DNA from: Mycobacterium scrofulaceum
Lineage (GTDB): Bacteria; Actinomycetota; Actinomycetes; Mycobacteriales; Mycobacteriaceae
DNA: 64,000 bases
Direction: 5' to 3'
NCBI RefSeq assembly: GCF_002086735.1
Contig: NZ_MVIJ01000007.1
Span: 1 to 64,000, forward strand
Below are positions 27,203 through 36,189 of the stretch, in pieces; position 1 is the first letter of the stretch, and every line of letters begins with the position of its first letter. Position numbers and translations under genes: made by a program. The notes under the pieces were generated by a model, which saw nothing but the letters and a program-made list of their open reading frames with translations, did no database searches and was not told the DNA's origin.

Positions 27203-27720
27203 GGCGACAAAGCTTACGTTTCCCGGTCGGGTTGACCCGTTTTTGGAATCCAACGGGGGACCGGCCCCGTGCGGCGCCCGCGTGAAATGTATTCAAGCCG
27301 TTGGGGGTTGGGGAGGTATGGACCGGGAGTGTCACGAGCCGATCCGTCGGCGAGGTCGACGGCGGTGGTGCGGGTGCGCCTGAACGAGTTCAAAGGCACG
27401 ATTGCCCGGGAGCCGGCACATACCGATAGACACTACCGGCCGCCAATTTCCAAACCTAGGGTACGCATCTTCTTTTCCTTGAGTACGTTTGGAATCCATC
27501 CGCCGGTTTTCAAAGGCAAGGCGGATAGCGCATTGCCGCCTCGTTTCCAATTCGTCCCCGCGGAGAATTCTGCCGAAATGAATGCAAATCCGTTCCGGCC
27601 GCGTCGGATTGAAGCACGGCTCCCGGACCGTTTGATCCACGGCCCGGGCGGTTCAACGGGGGCCCGGCCCCGTTCCAATCTATTGACTCGCAGACGGCCG
27701 CAAATTTGGTGAATCCCATA
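27203..27720. other. Gene-poor 0.5-kb region with two hairpins
   Basis: No convincing gene between the GH172 start and the microprotein promoter. Several open frames exist but lack RBS and normal codon use. The DNA is visibly less GC-rich from about 27430. Two nearly identical hairpins are present: AACGGGGGACCGGCCCCGT (27252-27270) and AACGGGGGCCCGGCCCCGTT (27655-27674), each with AACGGGG/CCCCGTT-type arms. A fragment TTTGGAATCCA occurs twice (near 27243 and 27488). Confidence 0.6.
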
Positions 27721-27750
27721 GCATTCCGCATTGCACTCACGTAATATAAC
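27721..27750 (+). promoter_or_regulatory. Promoter of first microprotein gene
   Basis: GCATTCCGCATTGCACTCAC followed by GTAATATAAC. The TATAAC at 27745-27750 fits a -10 box, 44 bases before the ATG. Nearly the same 30 bases occur before the second copy at 28364-28393. Conservation of this block between the copies, while the DNA further upstream differs, is the main evidence. No clear -35 hexamer. Confidence 0.6.
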
Positions 27751-27793
27751 TCCCCTCGGGCGAAACATTTCTCCTCTCACGGACGGAGTGGTC

Positions 27794-27925
27794 ATGTCTC
27801 GTTTGAAATACAAGGTTGTTCTCGGCCTGGTCCTGGCCTTCACCGCCACCGCAGCTTCCGGTTGCACGGTGCCGTTGACCATCGATTGCGCCACTGCAGC
27901 CACCGGAGTGACCTGCACGCCATAG
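27794..27925 (+). CDS. 43-residue exported three-cysteine microprotein (copy 1)
   Basis: Begins MSRLKYKVVLGLVLAFTATA, a short Lys/Arg N-terminus and hydrophobic signal segment, then ASGC at the possible lipobox (Cys24). The mature part would be 20 residues, CTVPLTIDCATAATGVTCTP, with three Cys. A second gene at 28439 gives the same signal peptide and a mature part of the same pattern C-T-x-P-...-C-...-TG[VI]TCTP. Conservation of the peptide and of the promoter between the copies supports a real gene. GGACGGAG precedes the ATG. Likely a small secreted peptide or lipopeptide; function unknown. Confidence 0.75.
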   Translation: MSRLKYKVVLGLVLAFTATAASGCTVPLTIDCATAATGVTCTP

Positions 27926-27956
27926 AGCTGCCCGGCCGGCCGTCGGGGGTTGCGCT

Positions 27957-28033
27957 ACTGGCACGCTTTGTTTGATACGGCTCATTTTTGGAGCCATCGA
28001 GGGGCAGTTCCAAATTGCCTCGAGCGTGCCAGT
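27957..28033. terminator. Inverted repeat after first microprotein gene
   Basis: ACTGGCACGCT (27957-27967) pairs perfectly with AGCGTGCCAGT (28023-28033) across a 55-base loop. The same arms, with a tighter 12-base loop, follow the second microprotein gene. It starts 32 bases after the stop codon and could end transcription. Confidence 0.55.
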
Positions 28034-28363
28034 CAGCGTACCGACTCGCGGTCGCGTGCCCCGGTCAGGTTGTCTGTCTTGCAGGCGATCTCGCGCATAC
28101 GGGGCAGTCCGTTCCACCCGCCTTAAGGGCCTAACGTCATCCACACCGTCCTTGCCATGTTCTGGGCTTTCGCGTGCAACGGTGCCCGAAACCCCTTGCT
28201 GTCGTCCATGTTTGGGCACCGAGAACGTGACCCGGCCTGGGTCAGCTGGTTCGTCACTGTGACAAATCAACTCAAGGCTGTGTCGCACAACGGAATCAGG
28301 TCCAGACGCCGAGTCGGCTTGAATCAATTGGCCGAAATCATCGGAAATATGTTGAAATACACA
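28034..28363. other. Non-coding stretch between the microprotein units
   Basis: About 330 bases with no supported gene. Possible frames on either strand lack a RBS and consistent codon use. A CACTGTGACA stretch near 28255 is seen. The 3' end runs into the conserved promoter of the second copy. Confidence 0.5.
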
Positions 28364-28393
28364 GCATTCCGCATTGAACTCACGTACTATAAC
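28364..28393 (+). promoter_or_regulatory. Promoter of second microprotein gene
   Basis: GCATTCCGCATTG, then AACTCACGTAC and TATAAC at 28388-28393, 46 bases before the ATG. It differs from the block at 27721-27750 at two positions. A CCTCGGGCG element follows both copies. Confidence 0.6.
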
Positions 28394-28438
28394 GATCCTC
28401 GGGCGTAAACAGTTCTCCTCAGGGGATGGGAGTGGTTC

Positions 28439-28567
28439 ATGTCTCGTTTGAAGTACAAAGTTGTTCTCGGCCTGGTCCTGGCCGCCACCGCATTGTCAAG
28501 CGCCGGTTGCACGCTGCCGTCTATCTCGTGCACCAGCTCGTCTACCGGAATCACCTGCACGCCATAG
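28439..28567 (+). CDS. 42-residue exported three-cysteine microprotein (copy 2)
   Basis: MSRLKYKVVLGLVLA is identical to copy 1, followed by ATALSSAGC (Cys24 at the possible lipobox). The mature part is 19 residues, CTLPSISCTSSSTGITCTP, again with three Cys and the same TCTP end. Eight or more substitutions in the mature part with the frame kept open point to selection at protein level. GGGAG precedes the ATG. A tight hairpin follows at 28589-28631. Probable secreted peptide or lipopeptide of unknown function. Confidence 0.75.
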   Translation: MSRLKYKVVLGLVLAATALSSAGCTLPSISCTSSSTGITCTP

Positions 28568-28588
28568 AACTTCGGGCCGTCGGGGTTA

Positions 28589-28631
28589 CGCCACTGGCAC
28601 GCCTTACCTCGCGTAGGCGTGCCAGTTGGCG
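28589..28631. terminator. Strong hairpin after second microprotein gene
   Basis: CGCCACTGGCACGCC (28589-28603) and GGCGTGCCAGTTGGCG (28616-28631) form a stem of about 15 pairs, with one unpaired base and a 12-base loop. It starts 22 bases after the stop codon. The core ACTGGCACGC/GCGTGCCAGT is shared with the hairpin after copy 1. Likely rho-independent-type terminator without a U-run. Confidence 0.7.
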
Positions 28632-28759
28632 CTCCGATTCAGCCGGCGGCATGGCTTGCCGAAAGCACCTGTGCACCAAAGGTGTCGTCTGACCGACGCA
28701 TCACGTTGAGCTGTGCCGCGCTGTGTCCGCGGGGACGTGCCGGTCAAAGCGGTGTTGTC

Positions 28760-29797
28760 TTACTTTGACTTGCCGTCCTTCTTCAGGTCGGTATCACGGC
28801 TTGGCTGAACACGTTTGGGTTCGCCCGGCATCTTCGGGTAGTTGGGCGGATACGGCATGTCGCCGAGGCCGCGATCCTCGTCGGCGTCGGCCATCTCCAG
28901 CAGTCGCGCGATCGATTGTGTCGCGTCTTCCATTGCGGCCCAGGGGTCGTCGCGCGCTCTTACCAGATCGGGAACGGTCGCGATGGTGTAATCGTCGGGT
29001 TGCGCGCCGGCCAGCTCGGCCCAGGTAAGCGGTGTCGACACCGTCGCGATCGGGGTGGGCCGCACCGAGTAGGCCGACGCCATGGTGCGGTCGCGGGCGT
29101 TCTGGTTGAAGTCGATGAAGATGCGCTCGCCGCGCTCTTCTTTCCACCACGACGTGGTGACCGCCTCGGGGGCGCGCCGCTCCACCTCGCGGGCCAGCGC
29201 GATGCCGGCGCGGCGCACCTCGACGAAGTCCCAATCGGTGGCGATCCGCAGGAACACGTGAATCCCGCGCCCGCCGGAGGTCTTGGGGTACCCCACCAGG
29301 CCAAGCTCCTCGAGCAACGGCAGCAACACGTCGACGGCCACCGTCCGCGCCTGCTCGAAGCTGACTCCCGGCTGCGGATCCAGGTCGATGCGTAACTCGT
29401 CGGGATGGTCGGTGTCCGGGCAGCGCACCTGCCACGGGTGCAACGTGATGGTGCCCATCTGTGCCGCCCACACGATCGCCGAGGGGTGCGTCACCTTCAG
29501 CGCGTCCGCGGTGCGTCCCGAGGGGAACGTCACCCGGCAGGTCTGCAGATAGTCGGGGTGGTGCTGCGGAATCCGCTTCTGGTAGATCTCCTCGCCGTCG
29601 ACGCCATCCGGAAAGCGCTGCACGTGGGTGGGCCGGTCACGGAGCGTGTCGAGCATGGGGCCGCCCGCGACGGCGAGGTAGTACTCCACGAGCCGCCGTT
29701 TGGTGCCTTTCGAGCCCAACTCGGGGAAATACACCTTGTCCGGATTGGTCAGGCGCACCGCCACACCGTCGACGTCGAGCTCTTCTGCAGCAGCCAT
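28760..29797 (-). CDS. Prim-PolC, LigD-type polymerase/primase (Rv3730c-like)
   Basis: 345-residue archaeo-eukaryotic primase-family polymerase. The metal-binding pair D138-x-D140 lies in LRIDLDPQPG, and KTSGGRGIHVFL is the conserved substrate-binding block. LTNPDKVYFPELG at 16-28 opens the LigD POL fold. Prim-PolC works with LigC in mycobacterial excision/gap repair, adding ribonucleotides or short fills. No ligase or nuclease domain is attached. Starts 26 bases from the divergent ligC, so the two share a promoter region, as in M. tuberculosis. Confidence 0.93.
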   Translation of the reverse strand: MAAAEELDVDGVAVRLTNPDKVYFPELGSKGTKRRLVEYYLAVAGGPMLDTLRDRPTHVQRFPDGVDGEEIYQKRIPQHHPDYLQTCRVTFPSGRTADALKVTHPSAIVWAAQMGTITLHPWQVRCPDTDHPDELRIDLDPQPGVSFEQARTVAVDVLLPLLEELGLVGYPKTSGGRGIHVFLRIATDWDFVEVRRAGIALAREVERRAPEAVTTSWWKEERGERIFIDFNQNARDRTMASAYSVRPTPIATVSTPLTWAELAGAQPDDYTIATVPDLVRARDDPWAAMEDATQSIARLLEMADADEDRGLGDMPYPPNYPKMPGEPKRVQPSRDTDLKKDGKSK

Positions 29798-29823
29798 ACC
29801 GAAGATTCCAGCACAATCGGCCT

Positions 29824-30894
29824 ATGGACTTACCCGTCATGCCGCCGGTGTCGCCCATGCTGGCCAAATCGGTGCGGTCGATCCCGCCGGACGCGTCGTA
29901 CGAGCCCAAGTGGGACGGATTCAGGTCCATCTGTTTCCGTGACCGCGACGAGGTGGAGCTGGGCAGCCGCAACGAGCGGCCGATGACCCGGTACTTCCCC
30001 GAGTTGGTGGCCGCGGTCCGGGCGGAGCTGCCCGAGCGTTGCGTGATCGACGGGGAGATCGTCATCGCGACCGCCCATGGCCTGGACTTCGAGGCCCTTC
30101 AACAACGCATTCACCCGGCGGATTCGCGGGTGCGGATGCTCGCCGAGGCGACGCCGGCGGCGTTCATCGCCTTCGACTTGCTCGCCCTGGGCGGCGACGA
30201 CTACACGCGCCGGCCGTTCAGCGAGCGCCGCGCCGCCCTCGTCGACGCGCTGAGCGACTCCGGCCCGTCGGTCCACGTCACGCCGGCCACCACCGACATC
30301 GATGTCGCGCAGCGCTGGTTCGACGAATTCGAGGGCGCCGGTCTCGACGGTGTCGTCGCCAAGCCGCTGACCGTCACCTACCAGCCCGACAAGCGCGTCA
30401 TGTTCAAGATCAAGCACGAGCGGACCGCCGATTGCGTGGTCGCCGGCTATCGGGTGCACAAGTCCGGCGGTGACGCGATCGGCTCGCTGCTGCTCGGGCT
30501 CTACCAGGACGACGGTCAACTCGCGTCCGTCGGCGTGATCGGAGCATTTCCGATGGCCGAACGGCGGCGCATGTTCGCCGAAATGCAGCCGCTGGTGACC
30601 GATTTCGACGACCACCCGTGGAACTGGGCGGCCCATGAGGCGGGTGAACGGACCCCGCGCAAGAACGAGTTCTCGCGCTGGAACGCCGGAAAGGATCTTT
30701 CGTTCGTGCCGCTGCGACCGGAACGAGTGGTCGAGGTCCGCTACGACCACATGGAAGGCCGGCGATTTCGCCACACCGCACAATTCAACCGGTGGCGCCC
30801 GGACCGCGACCCGCGTTCGTGCACATACGAACAACTCGAACAGCCGGTCACCTTCAGCCTCGGTGACATCGTCCCGGGCTTGGGATCCGGCTAG
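29824..30894 (+). CDS. ligC: ATP-dependent DNA ligase LigC
   Basis: 356-residue ligase. The adenylated lysine is K29 in EPKWDGFR; later motifs include [19 protein letters not shown] and [15 protein letters not shown]-terminal OB domain starts near 210. LigC seals nicks in excision repair with Prim-PolC as partner. ATG 29824 gives the family-type start [15 protein letters not shown]. Its stop TAG overlaps the stop of the convergent 13E12-family gene. Confidence 0.93.
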   Translation: MDLPVMPPVSPMLAKSVRSIPPDASYEPKWDGFRSICFRDRDEVELGSRNERPMTRYFPELVAAVRAELPERCVIDGEIVIATAHGLDFEALQQRIHPADSRVRMLAEATPAAFIAFDLLALGGDDYTRRPFSERRAALVDALSDSGPSVHVTPATTDIDVAQRWFDEFEGAGLDGVVAKPLTVTYQPDKRVMFKIKHERTADCVVAGYRVHKSGGDAIGSLLLGLYQDDGQLASVGVIGAFPMAERRRMFAEMQPLVTDFDDHPWNWAAHEAGERTPRKNEFSRWNAGKDLSFVPLRPERVVEVRYDHMEGRRFRHTAQFNRWRPDRDPRSCTYEQLEQPVTFSLGDIVPGLGSG

Positions 30895-32426
30895 AAGGGT
30901 GGCGGCTGGTTGCGTTCGGCGACGCGGGCGGCGTTGAGCGCGCGCTCGGCGGCGATGCGGCCGGCTCGGTCTTGTTGCCGAGTCCGTCGGCGTTTCGGCA
31001 TCATGACGCCGCGGTCCGCAGGCGGTCGAAATGTCGTTGCTGCAGTGGGTAATTCCCCCGTCGGCACGCACAGCGCGGGGAACAACAGGCGACTGCCCGG
31101 CCGGGTGGTGTAGGTCTGTCCGTTCGGAGACGTCCACACCACGGTGCCGTCCGGCCGTTGCTCGTCGCGCCAACCCGTCCAGAAAGTTTTCAGAAGGTGA
31201 TGTTTCCGGCACAGGCATTTGAGGTTCGACGCGTGGGTGGGACCGAGCGGATACGGCACCGTGTGGTCGATATCGGCGAACTCGGCGGGTCGATCGCAGC
31301 CGGGGAATCGGCACGTCATGTCCCGGCATCGGATGAAGCGCTCCAACTCCGCCGACGGGCGATAACCCGGCTCGGGCGCTGCGCCGGCGGGGTGGCGCAC
31401 CGGCCGAACCTTCGCGCCGCCCCGGATCAGCTCGGCGACCTGCGCCGCCGATACCACCCCGCCTCCGTTGATCAACGCCGGTGGCCGGGCCTCCGGAACG
31501 TCCGGCTCCGGATCCGGTGCCAGCGCCTCGGCCAGGGTGGTCTGATCTGTGACGGGCGTGCGGGCCGGTGCACCGGCCGTGTGCGGGTCGGGGGCGGCAT
31601 CGAGCGCGGAAGCGTCCGCAACGAGGTGGACGACCACGCCGGCCGCCCGCGCGTCCCCGTCGACGCCGGCCAGGCAGTCCGCGTTGCCGCAGCCGCACGC
31701 GAGCCGGTCCGCGCCCGCGGCCAGCGCACCCAACGCGTCGGCTCGGCGCTGGGCAACGGTGCGCGGATCGTCTTCGCACACATCGTGAGCCATCTGCAGC
31801 AGGCGCCGGTCCAGCATCGCCGCGTCGTGCGCGTAGAGCCGGCCCCACAAGGCCGCCGTTCCCGACTGGTCGGCCGATCGGTCGATCACGACGTCGCGGC
31901 TGCGGGCGCTGGCGCGCGTCCTCCTCAAGGCGGCCGGATCGTGGCGGTCCACCACCGCGTCGATGGCCTGCGCGGTCTTATTGGCCGACATCGGCCCGAA
32001 TCGCGTCGCGTCTTCGGCCAGTGTGGCATCGATCGATTGCAGTGTCTCGGCGTCCTTGACGAGATCGGTGTGCCAGACGATGGTCGCCGCCAGCCGAGCA
32101 CTGATGATGCCCTCGGCAAAGAGCGCCGCCACCCGCGGGAGCCGGTTGCGCAGCGCGGCGGCCAGGTACATCTGACCGGATGCCATGGCGTGGCTGATGT
32201 TTTGCGCCGCGGCGACCTCGGCGGCCATGGCGTCCCAGTTGTCGCACGACCAGTGGGCCGAGATCGTGGGGCCGTCGGCGCGGCGGTGGACGAGCTCGGC
32301 GATGGCCGCCAACCGGCGCGCCGCGGCCGCCGCCTCGACCCGCGCGCACGTGGCGATCGCGGCCGCCACCTCCGCGTCGTCGGCGCCCGCCAGCTGCTCC
32401 GCGCTGGGCAACGAGCAATCGAACAT
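30891..32426 (-). CDS. 13E12-family protein (DUF222 + HNH nuclease)
   Basis: 511 residues. The first 300 form the DUF222 helical domain, including [20 protein letters not shown]. The C-terminal HNH region (about 360-425) has [21 protein letters not shown] and [10 protein letters not shown], with Cys and His placed for a zinc/HNH nuclease. The family is repeated many times in mycobacterial genomes (REP13E12) and is tied to mobile DNA, but its role is unknown. ATG 32426 is the family-like start ([11 protein letters not shown]). A Lys/Arg tail closes the protein. Confidence 0.88.
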   Translation of the reverse strand: MFDCSLPSAEQLAGADDAEVAAAIATCARVEAAAAARRLAAIAELVHRRADGPTISAHWSCDNWDAMAAEVAAAQNISHAMASGQMYLAAALRNRLPRVAALFAEGIISARLAATIVWHTDLVKDAETLQSIDATLAEDATRFGPMSANKTAQAIDAVVDRHDPAALRRTRASARSRDVVIDRSADQSGTAALWGRLYAHDAAMLDRRLLQMAHDVCEDDPRTVAQRRADALGALAAGADRLACGCGNADCLAGVDGDARAAGVVVHLVADASALDAAPDPHTAGAPARTPVTDQTTLAEALAPDPEPDVPEARPPALINGGGVVSAAQVAELIRGGAKVRPVRHPAGAAPEPGYRPSAELERFIRCRDMTCRFPGCDRPAEFADIDHTVPYPLGPTHASNLKCLCRKHHLLKTFWTGWRDEQRPDGTVVWTSPNGQTYTTRPGSRLLFPALCVPTGELPTAATTFRPPADRGVMMPKRRRTRQQDRAGRIAAERALNAARVAERNQPPPF

Positions 32427-32553
32427 AGTTTCGATAGTAGTGCCGGCGATCGACCGCGGGCCCGCCAAAGCGCCCGCCTGTGGGCAAAGTCCAGACTGTG
32501 GATAACCGCGGCGGGGCGTTTAACGCCCCCGAAGAGCGGGCACGCGACCTGAC

Positions 32554-32925
32554 ATGTCAGTGACAGCGTTCCAAGATTTGCCGCTGGCCGACCGCGATCG
32601 CAATTGGGACGGTGGTGCGGCCGAGAAGCGGGTCCGCAAGTGGGCCGGCGCCGAGGACGCGCCGAACCAGAAGTACCGCGACGCCCATGTTTGGTACGAC
32701 AACGACAAGAAGGACAACTTCACGGCGTACAAGCTGCTGATCGCCGATGTCGTCGGCGGCGACCTCAAGGCGGTCCCCCGCGGGGTGATGGCGGCAGGCG
32801 CCATCATGGACGGTGCGCGCGGCGGCATCGACCTGCCCAAGGCGGACGTCGACCGGGTGAAGAGCCATCTGGCCAAGTACTACACGAAGATGGGCGAGAG
32901 CGCGCCGTGGGACCGCGAAGGCTAG
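32554..32925 (+). CDS. Stand-alone phage head-protease-associated domain protein
   Basis: 123 residues starting MSVTAFQDLPLADRDRNWDG. The pattern of a WD-x-x-A-A-E-K-R opening, a YKLLIADV middle, VPRGVMAAGAIMDGARGG and a C-terminal SHLAKYYTKMGE matches a domain I know from phage prohead-protease/scaffold proteins. Here it stands alone, with no phage genes nearby. It may be a domesticated phage remnant or a shared structural module. No catalytic triad is evident. Function unknown. Confidence 0.6.
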   Translation: MSVTAFQDLPLADRDRNWDGGAAEKRVRKWAGAEDAPNQKYRDAHVWYDNDKKDNFTAYKLLIADVVGGDLKAVPRGVMAAGAIMDGARGGIDLPKADVDRVKSHLAKYYTKMGESAPWDREG

Positions 32926-32965
32926 CTGCGAGCGCCCTGGCAGCGCGAAGGCCAGAGCGGAAAAG

Positions 32966-34204
32966 CTAGACCGCGACCGACAGCTGCGACAATCCCCGCA
33001 GCGTGACGTTCGCCTTGTACTGCGGCTCGGTGTCCAATAGCCGGGCGCCGGGGAAGCGCGCCGTGACCCCCGACAGCGCCACCCCGGCTTCCAGCCGCGC
33101 CAACGGCGCGCCCAGGCAATAGTGGGCGCCCCGGCCGAATCCGAGATGCCGCAATCCTTTCCGCTCCGGGTCGAAGACGTCCGGCCGGTCGAATTCCGCA
33201 GGGTCGCGGTGGGCCGCGGCGAGCAACAGCATCATGACATCGCCCGCCGGCACCTCGACTCCACCAATCACCATGTCGGCCAGAGCGATTCGGCCCACCA
33301 GCTGCACGGGCGGGTCGTAACGCAGGGTCTCCTCCACTATCACCGGCGCTCGCCCGGGGTCGGCGCCCAGCGCAGTCCACTGCCCGGGGTTGCGCAGCAT
33401 CGCCAGCACGGCATTCCCGATCAGGTTCACCGTCGTCTCGTGTCCCGCGATCAAGAGCAGGTTGCAGGTGGAGACGATCTCCTCCTCGGTCAGTTGATCT
33501 CCGGACTCCTCCACCGCGATCAGCGCCGACAGCAAGTCGTCGCCGGGATGTGAACGGCGGCGCTCGATCAGAGCATGGAAGTATTCGCGCAGCCACACCG
33601 CGGCCTGCTGTCGCTCGCTCGCGACGTCCGAGGGCACGCCGGTGATCGTCGAAAACGGGTCCAGCGCCTGAGCCAGCAACGCCGACGCGCGGCTGAATTG
33701 CGGCTCGTCATCGAGCGGCACGCCGAGCAGCCGGCAGATCACCGCCACCGGCAGCGGATAGGCGAAATCGTCGACAACGTCGAAGCGCCCCCGATCGGCG
33801 GCCCGATCGAGCAATCCGTCGACCAGCGAACGAATATCGGGCTCGAGCGCGCTCACCACCCGCGGCGCAAACGCTTTGCTGACCAACCGGCGCAGCCGGG
33901 TGTGATCGGGCGGATCGAGGAACAGGAAGCCCGGCGGGCCCTGCCGCTGCGGCGCCGTGCCCGCCTCGGCCTGCCGCTTGGCAACCGTCGAGTTGACGTT
34001 GTCGCTGCTCGACGAGGGGTGCCGCAACACCTCGTCGCAGTCGGTGTAACTCGAGAAGACCACCAGGTTGGCGTCGGGCAGTCGCAGCGCCCCGCCCTTG
34101 CGGAACTGCGCGCAGAGTCGGTACGGGTCGGGGCGGTTGGCTGGGTCGAGCAGTTGCAGCAGCAACCCCTGCGATTCGGCTTGCTCGGGAGGGGCGGTCG
34201 TCAT
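32966..34204 (-). CDS. Cytochrome P450
   Basis: 412-residue P450. The I-helix is LLIAGHETTVNL, ExxR is in ETLRYDPPVQ, and haem loop FGRGAHYCLG gives C363. The N-terminal MTTAPPEQAESQGLLLQLLD has no membrane anchor. It is only distantly like the P450 at 22991. Start ATG 34204 rather than 34219. Substrate unknown. Neighbouring Nudix and tgs2 genes run in the same direction but are separated by about 45 bases. Confidence 0.9.
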   Translation of the reverse strand: MTTAPPEQAESQGLLLQLLDPANRPDPYRLCAQFRKGGALRLPDANLVVFSSYTDCDEVLRHPSSSSDNVNSTVAKRQAEAGTAPQRQGPPGFLFLDPPDHTRLRRLVSKAFAPRVVSALEPDIRSLVDGLLDRAADRGRFDVVDDFAYPLPVAVICRLLGVPLDDEPQFSRASALLAQALDPFSTITGVPSDVASERQQAAVWLREYFHALIERRRSHPGDDLLSALIAVEESGDQLTEEEIVSTCNLLLIAGHETTVNLIGNAVLAMLRNPGQWTALGADPGRAPVIVEETLRYDPPVQLVGRIALADMVIGGVEVPAGDVMMLLLAAAHRDPAEFDRPDVFDPERKGLRHLGFGRGAHYCLGAPLARLEAGVALSGVTARFPGARLLDTEPQYKANVTLRGLSQLSVAV

Positions 34205-34249
34205 GCTGACATTGTGCACACCAGCGGACCGCGCCGGCGGCCGCGCACG

Positions 34250-34735
34250 TCAGGCACCTTCGCCGAACCCCGCCGGATCCGAATGCGCCATCAATCGGTC
34301 CAGAAATGCGAGCTGGCCCTTCAGCAGCTTGACGCTGGCCTGCGCCACCGAAAACCAGCCCACCCGATCGACTTCCGGAAACTCGCGCATCGTGCCCGAG
34401 CCCCTCGGCCACTCCAATTCGAAGGTGTTGCTGCGGGCCCCGGAAACGTCGAGGTCGCCGCGGACGGCGAAGGCGGTGACCACCTTGCCACCCGACTGTT
34501 TCAGCTGCCCGAGGTCCAGCCGGGGCCCGGCCGGCACCGGAAGCCCGAGTTCCTCGGAGAACTCGCGTTGCGCCGCGGCCCAGGGGTCCTCACCTTCCGT
34601 GTACTCCCCTTTGGGAATCGACCACGCGCCGTTGTCCTTTCGCGCCCAGAATGGGCCACCCGGATGCGCGATCAGGACTTCGACGACGCCTCCACGGGCC
34701 CGGTACAACAGCACACCCGCGCTGAGTTTCGGCAT
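34250..34735 (-). CDS. Nudix hydrolase (Rv3733c-like)
   Basis: 161 residues from ATG 34735. The Nudix box GX5EX7REXXEEXG is complete at 43-64 (GEYTEGEDPWAAAQREFSEE, then LG). It should hydrolyse a nucleoside diphosphate linked to another group. The start is four bases from the tgs2 stop, so it lies downstream of tgs2 in one operon, as Rv3733c-Rv3734c. The frame above 34735 overlaps tgs2 and is rejected. Confidence 0.9.
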   Translation of the reverse strand: MPKLSAGVLLYRARGGVVEVLIAHPGGPFWARKDNGAWSIPKGEYTEGEDPWAAAQREFSEELGLPVPAGPRLDLGQLKQSGGKVVTAFAVRGDLDVSGARSNTFELEWPRGSGTMREFPEVDRVGWFSVAQASVKLLKGQLAFLDRLMAHSDPAGFGEGA

Positions 34736-34739
34736 CCGC

Positions 34740-36095
34740 TCAGGACCCGACCGCGCGTTCCAGATCCTTGAGCGACGACTCCAGATGCGCAAGCAGGCGC
34801 TGCAGGTGCGGCACGCTGCGCCGGCATCCCACCAGGCCGAAGTCCAGGTTGCCGGCGTTGTTGGCCAGGGTGATGTTCAGCGCCTGGCCGTCCAGCGCGA
34901 TGGACAGCGGGTAATTCCCGTCGAGCCGGGCTCCCCCGTAGTAGATCGGCTGGGTCGGCCCCGGCACGTTCGAGATGATGATGTTGAACGGCGGCGACGT
35001 GGACGCGACCCAGCCCGGGACCGCGGCCAGCGCCAGCGCCGACGTATTGACCGCGGACAGCGCCAGCGCCTGGAACCGGGGCAGCTGCGAGAACACCGTC
35101 TTGTTACTGCGCATCGAATCGCTGATGGTCTGCAGTCGCTGCGCGGGATCGTCGCTGTCGGTGGCGAGGTTGCACAGGATGGCGCCGACGAGGTTGCCCC
35201 CGGCGTCGGCCTCGTCCTCGGTGCGCAGGCTCACCGGGACCATCGCGATCAGCGGCGTGTCCGGCAGCGCGTTCTGCTCGAGCAGGTAATAGCGCAGGGC
35301 GCCCGAACACATCGCCAGGACGACATCGTTGACGGTCACGCCGGCGGCCTTCTTGACGCTTTTGATCCGGTCCAACGACCACGACTGCGCCGCGCAGCGG
35401 CGCGCGCCGCCGATCTTGACGTTCAGCATGGTGCGCGGCGCGCCGAAGGGCAGCGTCAGCTGCTGCTCGAGCAGCGCGGCGCGGGCCAGCGATACCGCCG
35501 ATGGGGCAAGCGCCGCAACGGATCCCGCCGCATGCAGTGCGGAACGCAACGGGCTCAGCGGGCTGCTCTTGCGCTTGCTCTTGGGCAGGCTCCACGGCGC
35601 GCGGAACTCGGGATCGTCGGGATCGGTCGAAAGCGCGCGCTGCATCAGCTTCTGCGCCGAGACGCCGTCGATCAGTGCGTGGTGGACCTTGGTGTAGATG
35701 GCGAACCGGCCATCCTTGAGGCCCTCGATGATGTGCGTCTCCCACAGGGGGCGATGCCGATCCAGCAGGCTGCTGTGCCACCGCGAGGTCAGCTCGAGCA
35801 GTTCACGGATCCGTCCGGGCGACGGCACCGCCGAGCGCCGCACGTGGTAGTCGACGTCGACGTCCTTGTCGTAGGACCAACCCAGGTTCGCGATCCCGCC
35901 GACGAACGTGGCCGGGTGTTTGCGAAAAGTGGGCTGAAAGTCGTCCTGCTCGACCAACCGGTCGTAGAGTTCCCGGACGAAGCCGCGGCCGGCGCCGTTC
36001 GGCAACTCGAACAACTGCAAGCCGCCGACGTGCATGGGATGTTCCCGCGATTCTCCCAGCAAAAAGATCGCGTCGGTGGGCATCATCAGTTCCAT
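34740..36095 (-). CDS. tgs2: Diacylglycerol acyltransferase/wax synthase Tgs2
   Basis: 451-residue WS/DGAT enzyme that makes triacylglycerol or wax esters from diacylglycerol or fatty alcohol and acyl-CoA. The catalytic HHxxxDG is H138-H139-A-L-I-D143-G144. The family start is MELMMPTDAIFLLGESREHP, so ATG 36095 was used. The C-terminal half has NIIISNVPGP, another family block. Product TAG would be stored in intracellular lipid bodies. Followed closely by the Nudix gene. Confidence 0.93.
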   Translation of the reverse strand: MELMMPTDAIFLLGESREHPMHVGGLQLFELPNGAGRGFVRELYDRLVEQDDFQPTFRKHPATFVGGIANLGWSYDKDVDVDYHVRRSAVPSPGRIRELLELTSRWHSSLLDRHRPLWETHIIEGLKDGRFAIYTKVHHALIDGVSAQKLMQRALSTDPDDPEFRAPWSLPKSKRKSSPLSPLRSALHAAGSVAALAPSAVSLARAALLEQQLTLPFGAPRTMLNVKIGGARRCAAQSWSLDRIKSVKKAAGVTVNDVVLAMCSGALRYYLLEQNALPDTPLIAMVPVSLRTEDEADAGGNLVGAILCNLATDSDDPAQRLQTISDSMRSNKTVFSQLPRFQALALSAVNTSALALAAVPGWVASTSPPFNIIISNVPGPTQPIYYGGARLDGNYPLSIALDGQALNITLANNAGNLDFGLVGCRRSVPHLQRLLAHLESSLKDLERAVGS

Positions 36096-36189
36096 CCCCC
36101 CATTAGACCCCGATCGACGCCGGGGCGACGGCGCTCTTGGAGAACATCGTCGTCTTTCGGCGGCGGTCATCGGGTGGCAGCATGAATTG

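Noticed and set aside
27269..27712. Open frames in the region before the microproteins
   Set aside because: No RBS, mixed codon use, both strands open for short stretches; treated as non-coding.
27972..28327. Open frames between the two microprotein genes
   Set aside because: They cross the hairpin and promoter blocks and show no protein features.
32554..34204. Prophage remnant
   Set aside because: Only one phage-like domain; no integrase, terminase, portal or lysis genes nearby.
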